From: Paenibacillus sp.
GTDB lineage: Bacteria; Bacillota; Bacilli; Paenibacillales; Paenibacillaceae
DNA length: 64,000 nt
Reading direction: 5' to 3'
Assembly (NCBI GenBank): GCA_023512345.1
Contig: JAILZT010000005.1
Span: forward strand, 62,001-126,000
Shown piece by piece: positions 54,890 through 62,817 of this stretch (the stretch's first letter is position 1; every line of letters starts with the position of its first letter). Under the pieces are notes generated by a model. It searched no databases. It saw only the letters and a list, made by a program, of their open reading frames with translations, and was not told the origin of the DNA. A program made the position numbers and the translations under genes.

Positions 54890-55343
54890 ATTTGGCGGCA
54901 ACCGTATTCGCCAGAAGCTTCGGTGCAAGCTCCATCTGCAGACCGATCTTTCCAGCGCTGACCGCCATCTTCGCCAATGGTTCTGCACTGCTGTCAATGA
55001 AAGTTGGGTATAGCTTCTTCATCCCGACTGGCGAACAGCCGCCACGGACATAGCCTGTCCATTTCAGCAGGTCCTTCACAGGAAGCATCTCGATCTTTTT
55101 CTCCCCTGCTGCCTTTGCCGCTTTTTTGAGATCAAGCTCCGCTCCAACCGGAATCACAAATACATACAGACTCGGCCCGCTATGGGAGACTAATGTTTTA
55201 AAGACCGCTTCAGGATCTCTGTCAATCTTCTCTGCTACTGCTATTCCGTGGATCTTCCCATCCTCATTGTCATAGGAAAGAACTTCAAAGATGATTTTTT
55301 TCGCGTCTAGAATTCGCATGGCGTTGGTTTTACTAACTTGCAT
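54846..55343 (-). CDS. ybaK: YbaK/EbsC-type Cys-tRNA(Pro) deacylase
   Basis: A 165-residue YbaK-domain protein that hydrolyses misacylated Cys-tRNA(Pro) in trans. Typical features are the early KTNAMRILDAKKIIFEVLSY, FKTLVSHSGPSLYVFVIPV, the catalytic-Lys region ELDLKKAAKAAGEKKIEML, GYVRGGCSPVGMKK and the late GKIGLQMELAP. Length matches YbaK (about 159). The 3' 44 bp overlap the end of the araC-type gene on the other strand. Confidence 0.92.
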   Translation of the reverse strand: MQVSKTNAMRILDAKKIIFEVLSYDNEDGKIHGIAVAEKIDRDPEAVFKTLVSHSGPSLYVFVIPVGAELDLKKAAKAAGEKKIEMLPVKDLLKWTGYVRGGCSPVGMKKLYPTFIDSSAEPLAKMAVSAGKIGLQMELAPKLLANTVAAKFIELTRHDSTDGTP

Positions 55344-55484
55344 ATTAGATCAACCTTTCCGGCTGTTTTTTATGTACTCAGGTGATATCCGCCTCATGAA
55401 TGAAACAACAAGATAACGAAAATACAGGATAGCTTATTATGTTACAACTATATATATTCAGAGTCTATTAGTGGAGGCTGATGT

Positions 55485-56432
55485 ATGAATCATTTTATAC
55501 GGACTCACAACACTTGGGAAGACCTTGGCGACGAAATCAGGCTGGTTGTCCCCCAAGAATTTAGCTTTGCGGAAAATCTAAAATATTTCACTAACGCGCC
55601 CAATGAATGCTTATATCGCCTAAAAGACCAGAAAATTTATAAAGCTATCGCTGGGGGTGAAGAAACATTCGTGATTGAAATCAGCGGCGTTGATCTTCCT
55701 TTGATTCCTATGATTACCTTACGCTTTTTGGGAAATAACACCCCTGCCCTCACTGCGACTAAGCAAACAGTTGTTGATTACGTTAGAGACTGGTTCGATC
55801 TGGATAAAGACCTAGCCCCTTTCTATGAAATGGCTAAAACGGATCCTTTATTGCACAGGGCAGTTGAATCCTTTTATGGCCTGCGATGTATCGGTATTCC
55901 TAATTTATTTGAAGCCATCTGCTGGGGGATTATCGGTCAACAAATCAATCTAACTTTTGCATATACCCTAAAAAGAGAGCTCGTAGAAAACTTTGGGCGA
56001 CATATACAATGCGAAGGTGAAGATTATTGGATATTTCCTAGAGCAGAAGATATCGCTTGTTTGACGTTAGAGGATTTAGCACCTGTAAGAATGACCGTTA
56101 AGAAATGTGAGTATCTCATTGCTGTTGCGAAGCTAATAGTAGAAGGAACGCTCACTAAGGAGCTGCTGCTTGAGTCGGGGGATTTCAAAAAAGCTGAAAA
56201 AATGCTGGTTAGCATACGAGGCATAGGACCATGGACGGCCAATTATGTGCTAATGCGCTGTTTGAGAATGACTTCAGCTTTTCCCATAGATGATGTCGGG
56301 CTCCATAATTCTATTAAATTTCTGCTAGGGACAGATCGCAAGCCAACGAAAGAAGAACTACTGCAACTGTCTGCGACATGGACGAATTGGGAATCCTACG
56401 CAACTTTTTATTTGTGGAGATTTCTGTACTGA
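55485..56432 (+). CDS. alkA: DNA-3-methyladenine glycosylase II (AlkA type)
   Basis: A 315-residue HhH-GPD glycosylase that excises alkylated purines. An N-terminal AlkA-type domain (1-110) precedes the helix-hairpin-helix VSIRGIGPWTANYVLMRC and the catalytic Asp in FPIDDVGLHNSI (about residue 268). The substrate-pocket WGIIGQQINLTFAY matches the AlkA WQxxxQQ block. Length is like B. subtilis AlkA (303). GTGGAGGCTGATGT precedes the ATG. Lies beside adaA/ogt, forming an alkylation-repair cluster, although it is not directly divergent from adaA as in B. subtilis. Confidence 0.93.
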   Translation: MNHFIRTHNTWEDLGDEIRLVVPQEFSFAENLKYFTNAPNECLYRLKDQKIYKAIAGGEETFVIEISGVDLPLIPMITLRFLGNNTPALTATKQTVVDYVRDWFDLDKDLAPFYEMAKTDPLLHRAVESFYGLRCIGIPNLFEAICWGIIGQQINLTFAYTLKRELVENFGRHIQCEGEDYWIFPRAEDIACLTLEDLAPVRMTVKKCEYLIAVAKLIVEGTLTKELLLESGDFKKAEKMLVSIRGIGPWTANYVLMRCLRMTSAFPIDDVGLHNSIKFLLGTDRKPTKEELLQLSATWTNWESYATFYLWRFLY

Positions 56433-56474
56433 GGAATGGGTATAACAAGCTCCGGCTTTCTGATATTTTAAAAT

Positions 56475-56505
56475 AAACCCCCACTTCTTAGCGAAATGGG
56501 GGTTT
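56475..56505. terminator. Terminator between alkA and YolD-like gene
   Basis: AAACCCCCA and TGGGGGTTT pair perfectly around a 13-nt loop between two convergent genes. A/T flanks are moderate on both strands. Confidence 0.7.
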
Positions 56506-56517
56506 CAGGTGTTCCTA

Positions 56518-56769
56518 TTAATCTCTGGGATAATCCACTCTCATGATATCCATAAAGGGTACCTTATTAATCTCTTCGTTGAGGCTGACGTGCACCCTGC
56601 CGGTTCTCGAATCCATGGCTACAATCCGACCACGCACCTGCTCTTCTTTCCCCCATACGGTCAATAATATCTCGGAATCTTCCTGCTTTGCCTCTGTCAA
56701 CTGATTTCCTATTTCCTCCAAGACAAACTCATCTCGAGTCGGCCGTTTTGCTACTTTTGGTTTTGCCAC
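56518..56769 (-). CDS. YolD-like small protein
   Basis: An 83-residue protein. The segment SEILLTVWGKEEQVRGRIVAMD and VPFMDIMRVDYPRD matches YolD-like proteins (PF08863), often found beside Y-family polymerases or in DNA-damage operons. The GTG at 56769 has GGAGG six bases upstream; the longer frame to 56790 covers the ribosome site and was rejected. It lies between alkA and ogt/adaA, so it may belong to the alkylation response. No Y-family polymerase gene is nearby. Confidence 0.7.
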   Translation of the reverse strand: MAKPKVAKRPTRDEFVLEEIGNQLTEAKQEDSEILLTVWGKEEQVRGRIVAMDSRTGRVHVSLNEEINKVPFMDIMRVDYPRD

Positions 56770-56847
56770 GCTATTCCTCCAATAAGTCATTACAAGATTA
56801 AGAGAATACTCAGTACGAATGCTTCATTCTATTATAGCATGTCTTTA

Positions 56848-57384
56848 CTAGGCGTTAACCCATGAACTTGTCTGTTCGAGGTTAAGCAGCTGGACTTTCA
56901 TATCCAACCCTCCCCGATATCCGGTAAGTGCTCCATTTTTCCCAATTACCCGGTGACAGGGTACTGTGATCAAAATAGGATTTGCCCCAATCGCCGTTCC
57001 AACAGCACGTACTGATGCGGGCTTCTGAATATGTGTTGCAACATCTGAATAGGACCAGGTTTGTCCATAAGGAATTTCGCTTAACGCTTTCCATACGGCC
57101 AACTGAAACGGGGTGCCGCGTAAGTCGAACGGTAGTGAAAAGCTCTTGCGTACGCCTTGAAAATATTCAACCAATTCTTCAGCAAAGGACTGCAATTTTA
57201 CATCCTCTTGTTCAAGTGTGCAGCCTGGGAAGCGAGCTTGGACCCATGCAGCCAATTCCTCAAAGGGTTTGCCCTGCGAGCCTATATAACAAAGACCTTT
57301 TGACGTAGCAGCGATATACATATTCCATGCCTCATGCTTTACCAGAGTCCAATAAATAAGGTTATGCGTTATCTTTTCCACCAT
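56848..57384 (-). CDS. ogt: Methylated-DNA-protein-cysteine methyltransferase
   Basis: A 178-residue suicide methyltransferase that transfers methyl groups from O6-methylguanine to its own Cys. The active site is ITVPCHRVIGKNGALTGYRG (about residues 138-157), preceded by the helix-turn-helix IPYGQTWSYSDVATHI with RAVGTAIGANP (the Arg finger). ATG at 57384 follows CACGGAGGTGCTTC and lies within the 3' end of adaA (23-bp overlap), indicating translational coupling. Equivalent to B. subtilis AdaB/Ogt. Confidence 0.94.
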   Translation of the reverse strand: MVEKITHNLIYWTLVKHEAWNMYIAATSKGLCYIGSQGKPFEELAAWVQARFPGCTLEQEDVKLQSFAEELVEYFQGVRKSFSLPFDLRGTPFQLAVWKALSEIPYGQTWSYSDVATHIQKPASVRAVGTAIGANPILITVPCHRVIGKNGALTGYRGGLDMKVQLLNLEQTSSWVNA

Positions 57385-57946
57385 GAAGCACCTCCGTGAG
57401 TTGTTTGTGGTTTAGTTGACGGAACTCTCTAGGGGTATAACCCGTCTTTTTCTTAAATAACGTTATAAAATAAGGCGTATTGGGAATCCCGACTTTCATA
57501 GCTATATTTGAAATCGTACGCTCGGAGTGGATTAATTGTTCTTTCGCTTCGGTGATTCGGACCTGCTGAACATATTCAACTGGAGTGATACCCAGAACCT
57601 TTTTAAACGTGCGTTGTAAATGATACGGGCTGCCATGGCAAACTTCCGCCAAGATTTCTAATTGTATAGGTTCATAATAGTTGTTGTCGATGTACTTCGT
57701 AATCACAGATACCCACTCCTTATCAGGCAATCGCTCCCCAGTGGGCTTACACCGTTTGCATGAGCGAAATCCAGCGGATAGAGCTTGTTTTGCATTTTGA
57801 TAGATGCACACATTTTCTCTATTCGGTACTTTGGATTTACAGGAGGGTCGGCAAAAAATCCCTGTCGTTTTCACCGCGTAGAAAAAATGATCATCCGAGG
57901 AAGAATCATTTTGTATAATAGCCTGCCACTGCTCATCATTTATCAT
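57362..57946 (-). CDS. adaA: AdaA-type methylphosphotriester-sensing activator
   Basis: A 194-residue protein combining the Ada zinc domain (1-80) and an AraC-type DNA-binding domain (about 90-185). Zinc/methyl-acceptor cysteines are in IFCRPSCKSK and SCKRCKPTG. The AraC part has HGSPYHLQRTFKKVLGITP and VGIPNTPYFITLFKKKTGYTP. In B. subtilis AdaA takes the methyl from phosphotriesters and then activates adaA-adaB and alkA. ATG at 57946 follows GGAGG; a longer frame to 58042 runs into the upstream terminator region. Overlaps ogt. Confidence 0.93.
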   Translation of the reverse strand: MINDEQWQAIIQNDSSSDDHFFYAVKTTGIFCRPSCKSKVPNRENVCIYQNAKQALSAGFRSCKRCKPTGERLPDKEWVSVITKYIDNNYYEPIQLEILAEVCHGSPYHLQRTFKKVLGITPVEYVQQVRITEAKEQLIHSERTISNIAMKVGIPNTPYFITLFKKKTGYTPREFRQLNHKQLTEVLHGGKDNA

Positions 57947-58049
57947 GAAAGAGTTCACCTCCAAACACAGTATACCCCTTGTCATGAAGTAATGGAGTGA
58001 TTTTCGAATGGAAAAGCAAGATAACGAAACTCTCATCCCCAATGAGAAG

Positions 58050-58077
58050 AAAAAAAGCCGACCGGAATCCGGTCAGC
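58050..58077 (-). terminator. Terminator of the 559-residue protein gene
   Basis: On the minus strand GCTGACCGG and CCGGTCGGC pair around a 3-nt loop and are followed by TTTTTTTCTTC. It isolates adaA-ogt from the upstream gene. Confidence 0.85.
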
Positions 58078-58118
58078 ATTAACGTTGTGGGTATATTCCC
58101 TTTTAGAACATAATGGCT

Positions 58119-59798
58119 TTATACACTGTAGCCCTCGAATGTAACTGGAGATTCATTGATGAAGGCTTCCGATGCTTCGTTCGCTTTGACTTTTAATCGT
58201 AAGCGATCTCCCGCAAGGCTTTGGTACTCTACTTCAAGCAAATCAGATTCGCTGACACTAAAAAATGGTGCCTTCGAACTCATTGTGGCAGCGAATTCAT
58301 CAAGCCCAATTATTCCAAGCTCGGTTGCTCTTGTCACACTAATAGCTTCTATTGTAACTCCACCCGGCATTTCTTCCGCGGAGACTTCCAGGAATCCCAC
58401 CCGTTCTTTTAACTGATATGGATGTGATAAGAAAATCGCAAAATATACTTGTTCCACCTGTCCGAATATAGCAGTCGCCTGCTGTTGCCAGTTCCCTTTG
58501 GGGAGAACGCCTATTATCGTGTTCGCTTCTCCCTCAGGAACGGGGAATAGAGTCATGATAACACTTTGATGGTATAAAACTTCGCTATAGCGACTCTGGT
58601 GACGGGGATCACCTTCATTATACCCTTGTCCGGGATGGAAAAAATACAACTGATTTGCGCCTCCACCTCCACTTATAGGCAGTGAATAAGCCCAGCGCAG
58701 CTGTTCATTATCGAATTCCTCTACCCGCTCCCACATCCCGCCTGCCGCATATTCTTCTGTGATATAAGCATAGGAGTGTAAAGGCGGCTGACGATGTGGA
58801 TCATCTGCAACTACTTTTTCAGTAACCCTGGTTACTTCTACTGGTGTGCTTCTATTGAGTGCAGCCATGCGGATATGATCCGGAGCTTCATAGAACAAAA
58901 AACCAGCATATTCTGTACGCGGCATAACCTCAGGGAGCTGAAAATCCCCAAACTGCACATAATCGTGTAAAACATTCCCGTCACCTGGAACATCATGCGG
59001 CCAACCCCGGGAATGCGCGCCAACCCAAGCTCCCTGCAGATAAAACTGGGCTCGCTCATTCCATAAGTAATTCAGCATCTCCTTAAGCGTGGCTTGCAAA
59101 TCTTTATCTTCTCCAGCCCCAAGCTCCAAAGCGCAAGTAAAAGCCTGCACCCAATGCCAAAACCAAGGAAGACAGCCATACTCCGGCATTCCTTTCGATT
59201 GAATATGCGCCAGCGTGTCCTTGAGGCTCTGACGACCGTCCTCTACTAACTCATCATCCTCGAACATCTTTCCGAAAATAAGCTTTGCAGCCGTGTATTT
59301 AGCTTCATGATGGCCAAAAGTCTCAACGGGTTTAAGATAAAATTTACTACGGTAAATATGCCCTAAGGCCGTATTGAAGGCTATCCGCAGCCGGGCACTT
59401 AGTAAACTTCCGTACTCTCTGGTGAAGTAAGCAATTAAGCTACCCATAATTTCAATAGGAAGTACGTGTGGAGTGGCCTCTCTTGGCAGCGGATTCAATC
59501 CCAGTGGCCAATGACCGTAAAGCGCTGTCCCCGGCTTGCGATTTTGCAGCATCAGCGTCTCCAACAGTACCTGTTCTGCTTTCTGTTTAGCTTCTTTACG
59601 GTCAAATGGTAGCTCCAGACTCGTATTTACTGTGGCTGCGAATAAATAGGAAGCATAATAAAAGTTGTTTCGCACATCATCGTGGAACCATAAACCACTC
59701 TCCAATAGAGGTTTCCGCTCCGCTTCCATGGCAATTTTAATAATAATTTCGATTTGCCTTTCCTTATAAGGACTCTGAGAATCACTTAAATCCACCAC
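58119..59798 (-). CDS. Uncharacterised 559-residue protein next to kdu genes
   Basis: Not confidently recognised. Residues 1-300 look like an alpha/alpha toroid rich in aromatic helices (WFHDDVRNNFYYASYLFAAT, YGHWPLGLNPLP, CLPWFWHWVQAFTCALELGAG), including RGWPHDVPGDGNVLHDYVQFG with several Trp/His/Asp. Residues 310-559 are mainly beta (heparinase/lyase-type sandwich possible). No signal peptide. It diverges from kduI across a shared 280-bp region, so a role as an intracellular glycuronan or oligouronide lyase or glycosidase is plausible but unproven. The GTG start at 59798 has AAAGGGTGG upstream. Confidence 0.7.
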   Translation of the reverse strand: MVDLSDSQSPYKERQIEIIIKIAMEAERKPLLESGLWFHDDVRNNFYYASYLFAATVNTSLELPFDRKEAKQKAEQVLLETLMLQNRKPGTALYGHWPLGLNPLPREATPHVLPIEIMGSLIAYFTREYGSLLSARLRIAFNTALGHIYRSKFYLKPVETFGHHEAKYTAAKLIFGKMFEDDELVEDGRQSLKDTLAHIQSKGMPEYGCLPWFWHWVQAFTCALELGAGEDKDLQATLKEMLNYLWNERAQFYLQGAWVGAHSRGWPHDVPGDGNVLHDYVQFGDFQLPEVMPRTEYAGFLFYEAPDHIRMAALNRSTPVEVTRVTEKVVADDPHRQPPLHSYAYITEEYAAGGMWERVEEFDNEQLRWAYSLPISGGGGANQLYFFHPGQGYNEGDPRHQSRYSEVLYHQSVIMTLFPVPEGEANTIIGVLPKGNWQQQATAIFGQVEQVYFAIFLSHPYQLKERVGFLEVSAEEMPGGVTIEAISVTRATELGIIGLDEFAATMSSKAPFFSVSESDLLEVEYQSLAGDRLRLKVKANEASEAFINESPVTFEGYSV

Positions 59799-59967
59799 AG
59801 TTAGACCACCCTTTCAATCCTGCGATTAGTAACTACTTTATACAATGCGTTTGTATACGGGATGTGTTCATGCTCATGTGGCTATGCTCCAAACATTGCA
59901 TCAAAGTAATTCCAGCCGTAGCTTAATTTTGCACAAATCTCGTTCATATAGCAATAGTGTAAACTAC

Positions 59968-59986
59968 AAAATAAACGAAAATAAAC
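59968..59986. promoter_or_regulatory. Direct-repeat operator candidate for the kdu DeoR regulator
   Basis: AAAATAAAC occurs twice (59968-59976 and 59978-59986), ten bp apart, one helical turn, about 100 bp before the kduI start. Such AT-rich direct repeats are typical DeoR-family operators. It lies between the divergent 559-residue gene and kduI. Confidence 0.5.
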
Positions 59987-60081
59987 ATACTAAAAAAGAT
60001 TATCTCTTGTAATATGAACCTAAATGGAGTAAATTGTACTTATACAAACCATTCCTAACGAAAAAGGAGATTGAATATTCA

Positions 60082-60915
60082 ATGGAAAGACGTTATGCTT
60101 CTCATCCAAATGAGGTTAAGCAATTCGATACCGAGCGCCTGCGCAAGGAATTCCACATCCCTGTAATTTTTGCTCCAGATGAGCTCAAGCTTGTTCTGAC
60201 TCACGAAGACCGCATGATCGTTGGCGGTGCTAACCCTGTAACTAAGGATGTTGTACTTACAACAGACCTTAAAGAGCTGGGTGTTACTTATTTCCTAGAA
60301 CGCCGCGAACTCGGAATTATTAATGTTGGCGGTAAAGGTACAGTAGTCGTTGACGGAACAGAATATGAAATAGACACCAAAGAATGTCTGTACGTGGGTC
60401 AAGGCTCTAAGGATGTAGTATTCAAGAGCGTAGATGCTGCAAAACCAGCTAAATTCTACCTGAATTCCGCTCCTGCACACCATTCCTACCCTACTACAAA
60501 AACTAACTTGGCTGAATCCGAATCCGGAGCAATGGGCGGTACGGAAAATGCTAACGAGCGCACCATTCACCGCTTCATCCATACGAACGGTGTTCAAAGT
60601 GCACAACTCGTTATGGGTATGACGCAGCTTAAGCCAGGCAGCATGTGGAATACAATGCCTTCCCATACACATCCACGCCGTATGGAAGCATATTTCTACT
60701 TCGATCTTCCTGAGGATCAAGCGGTGTTCCATCTTATGGGTGAGCCAACTGAAACTCGTCACATCGTTATGCATAACGAGCAAGCCGTAATTTCTCCAAG
60801 CTGGTCTATTCACAGCGGTGTAGGTACTCATAACTATACTTTCATCTGGAGCATGGCTGGCGACAACAAACGCTACGATGATATGGACGCCGTCTCCATA
60901 AAAGAATTACAATAG
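60082..60915 (+). CDS. kduI: 5-dehydro-4-deoxy-D-glucuronate isomerase
   Basis: A 277-residue bicupin isomerase (5-keto-4-deoxyuronate to 2,5-diketo-3-deoxygluconate), a step in pectin and glycosaminoglycan breakdown. Zinc ligands are in MPSHTHPRRMEAYFYF (His, His, Glu) and SWSIHSGVGTHNY (His). The start MERRYASHPNEVKQFDTERL matches the family N-terminus. AAAAAGGAG lies upstream of the ATG at 60082, so a frame reaching 60034 was not used. Length fits KduI (about 278). First gene of a kduI-DeoR-kduD unit. Substrate is supplied by GH88-type hydrolases. Confidence 0.95.
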   Translation: MERRYASHPNEVKQFDTERLRKEFHIPVIFAPDELKLVLTHEDRMIVGGANPVTKDVVLTTDLKELGVTYFLERRELGIINVGGKGTVVVDGTEYEIDTKECLYVGQGSKDVVFKSVDAAKPAKFYLNSAPAHHSYPTTKTNLAESESGAMGGTENANERTIHRFIHTNGVQSAQLVMGMTQLKPGSMWNTMPSHTHPRRMEAYFYFDLPEDQAVFHLMGEPTETRHIVMHNEQAVISPSWSIHSGVGTHNYTFIWSMAGDNKRYDDMDAVSIKELQ

Positions 60916-60950
60916 AGGGAAATTTCTCTTACGGAAAGATGAGGACGGTT

Positions 60951-61709
60951 ATGAACCCGATACGAAGACATGAAATGATTATGGAAGTTATGCTGAACCA
61001 AAAGGATGTAACGGTTAATGAGTTGAGTGAGAAGCTCCAAGTAACGGGAAAAACAATCCGTGAGGATTTAAGCAAGCTGGAGGAGCAAGGATTGCTCGTA
61101 CGTGTACACGGCGGAGCTGTGTTGGCACAAAGCGATCAATTCGGTATTTTGCCATCCAAAGCTCCACTGGATAAGTATTCCGAGGAAAAAACGGAGATAG
61201 CGCTGCGTGCGATACGCCATATTGAACCAGAAGACATAATAGCTCTGGATGGCGGAAGCACCACACTCGAAATTGCCCGTCGGCTGGACAATATCTCTTT
61301 AACCGTGATCACCAATGATGTATATATAATCAGCGAACTTGTTCTTAAGGATCATATTCGTCTCGTCGTACCAGGTGGTTACCGAGTCCGCAATATGCTC
61401 GCTGGTCAGGAAGCTGTCGCTTATGTGAAAAGCCTCAATATTCAAAAGGCTTTCTTATCTGCAACAGCGGTTAACATCGAGCAAGGACTTTCTATCTATA
61501 CCGGAGATTTCATTGAATATAAGCAAGCCCTAGTCTCTACTGCACGTAAGGTATACGCTGTAACCGATCATCACAAATTCGGTCACACTGCGCTGCGTAC
61601 GTTCGCTTCATTACAGGAAGTGGATGTATTGCTAACAGACAGCGGCCTTCCATCCGAAACCGTCAAGAAATTCCGCGAAGCGGGTGTCAATATCGAGTGC
61701 GGAGATTAA
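60951..61709 (+). CDS. DeoR-family regulator of kdu genes
   Basis: A 252-residue DeoR protein. The helix-turn-helix contains VNELSEKLQVTGKTIREDLS and LVRVHGGAVL. The DeoRC domain has DGGSTTLEIARRL, ITNDVYIISEL and the effector-site SIYTGDFIEYKQALV. The ATG at 60951 has TGAGG six bases upstream and 35 bp after kduI; an ATG at 60939 abuts GGAAAG. It lies between kduI and kduD in one operon. It probably responds to a 2-keto-3-deoxygluconate-type intermediate, in place of the LacI- or IclR-type KdgR of other bacteria. Confidence 0.85.
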   Translation: MNPIRRHEMIMEVMLNQKDVTVNELSEKLQVTGKTIREDLSKLEEQGLLVRVHGGAVLAQSDQFGILPSKAPLDKYSEEKTEIALRAIRHIEPEDIIALDGGSTTLEIARRLDNISLTVITNDVYIISELVLKDHIRLVVPGGYRVRNMLAGQEAVAYVKSLNIQKAFLSATAVNIEQGLSIYTGDFIEYKQALVSTARKVYAVTDHHKFGHTALRTFASLQEVDVLLTDSGLPSETVKKFREAGVNIECGD

Positions 61710-61745
61710 TACACATTCAAGCATACTAAAGGAGAGAATATTAAT

Positions 61746-62501
61746 ATGTCATCATTATTCAGCCTAGCAGGTAAAACAGCAATCGTAACCGGTGCCGCTC
61801 AAGGTCTAGGACAAGGTATCGCCCTTGCCTTCGCAGAAGCAGGTGCAGACGTTATTTCCGCTTCCCTTAATACAAGTGCAGAGACAGTTACAGCTGCTGA
61901 AGCCTTCGGTGTAAAAGCCCTTAGCCTTGAGTGCGATCTAAGTGATCACAGCACGCTTCAAGGTATGTTCGACAAAGCTCTTGAGTTAACTGGCCACGTT
62001 GATATCCTTGTAAACTGTGCAGGGATGATCCGTCGTACACCTGCCAAAGACCACAGTGAAAAAGACTGGTTCGATGTAATCAACCTGAACCAAAACACTG
62101 TATTCCTTCTGTCCCAAATCGCCGGCAGACACATGCTGGAAAGAGGATCCGGTAAAATCATCAACATCTGCTCTATGCTCTCATACCAAGGTGGTATTAA
62201 CGTACCTGGTTACACAGCAAGTAAACACGCCGTAGCAGGTCTGACCAAAGCATTTGCTAATGAATGGGCAGGTTCCGGTCTGAACATCAACGCTATCGCT
62301 CCAGGTTACATGGCTACAGAAAACACAGCTCCAATCCGTGCGGATCAAAGCCGTTCCGATTCAATCTTGGATCGTATCCCAGCTGCACGTTGGGGAACAC
62401 CTGAAGATGTTAAAGGTCCTGCTGTCTTCTTGGCTTCTGCCGCTTCCGATTACTTGAACGGTCACATCCTAAATGTAGATGGCGGATGGTTGGCTAGATA
62501 A
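61746..62501 (+). CDS. kduD: 2-dehydro-3-deoxy-D-gluconate 5-dehydrogenase
   Basis: A 251-residue classical SDR that reduces 2,5-diketo-3-deoxygluconate to 2-keto-3-deoxygluconate with NAD(P)H. The cofactor loop is VTGAAQGLGQGIALAFAEAG, then VNCAGMIRR, the catalytic Ser region ICSMLSYQGG and YTASKHAVAG (Tyr/Lys), and the late NAIAPGYMATENTAP. Matches KduD in length and motifs. AAAGGAGAGAATATTAAT precedes the ATG. Last gene of the kdu unit, followed by a strong terminator; KDG kinase and aldolase genes are not in the window. Confidence 0.94.
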   Translation: MSSLFSLAGKTAIVTGAAQGLGQGIALAFAEAGADVISASLNTSAETVTAAEAFGVKALSLECDLSDHSTLQGMFDKALELTGHVDILVNCAGMIRRTPAKDHSEKDWFDVINLNQNTVFLLSQIAGRHMLERGSGKIINICSMLSYQGGINVPGYTASKHAVAGLTKAFANEWAGSGLNINAIAPGYMATENTAPIRADQSRSDSILDRIPAARWGTPEDVKGPAVFLASAASDYLNGHILNVDGGWLAR

Positions 62502-62520
62502 TCTAACTTCTATTATTATT

Positions 62521-62551
62521 AAAGGTGCCCTATTCACTGGGCACCTTTTTT
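62521..62551 (+). terminator. Terminator after kduD
   Basis: AAAGGTGCCC, an 8-nt loop, then GGGCACCTTTTTTG. Perfect 10-bp stem with a full U-tract. Confidence 0.92.
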
Positions 62552-62589
62552 GTTTAAGAAAACTATGATATTAGACTACCCTCAACAAT

Positions 62590-62640
62590 AAAACGGCGAC
62601 AGTTATGGACTGGAAAGTAGTCCTAATTTGCCGCTGTTTT
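62590..62640. terminator. Bidirectional terminator hairpin
   Basis: AAAACGGCGACA and TGCCGCTGTTTT pair with one mismatch; an inner GGACT/AGTCC stem caps it. Runs of A and T flank it on both sides. It lies about 180 bp downstream of the phosphotransferase gene. The rest of 62641-62817 shows no gene. Confidence 0.6.
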
Positions 62641-62817
62641 GTATGAACTATTGTTTCCCGCTAGTTGAATGACATGTTCTAATTTAATGTACGATTCTCC
62701 GTATCGCTCTAACGACGAACCGAATTACAAAAACATAACAGTTCAAATAAAATAAGACTACAAAGAATCAATCCAAATTCTTAGTAGGTGTGCATCATAA
62801 TGGGTTTCAGGTCTGGG

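Noticed and set aside
60295-60831. 178-codon minus-strand frame
   Set aside because: Antisense to kduI, without ribosome site or recognisable domain.
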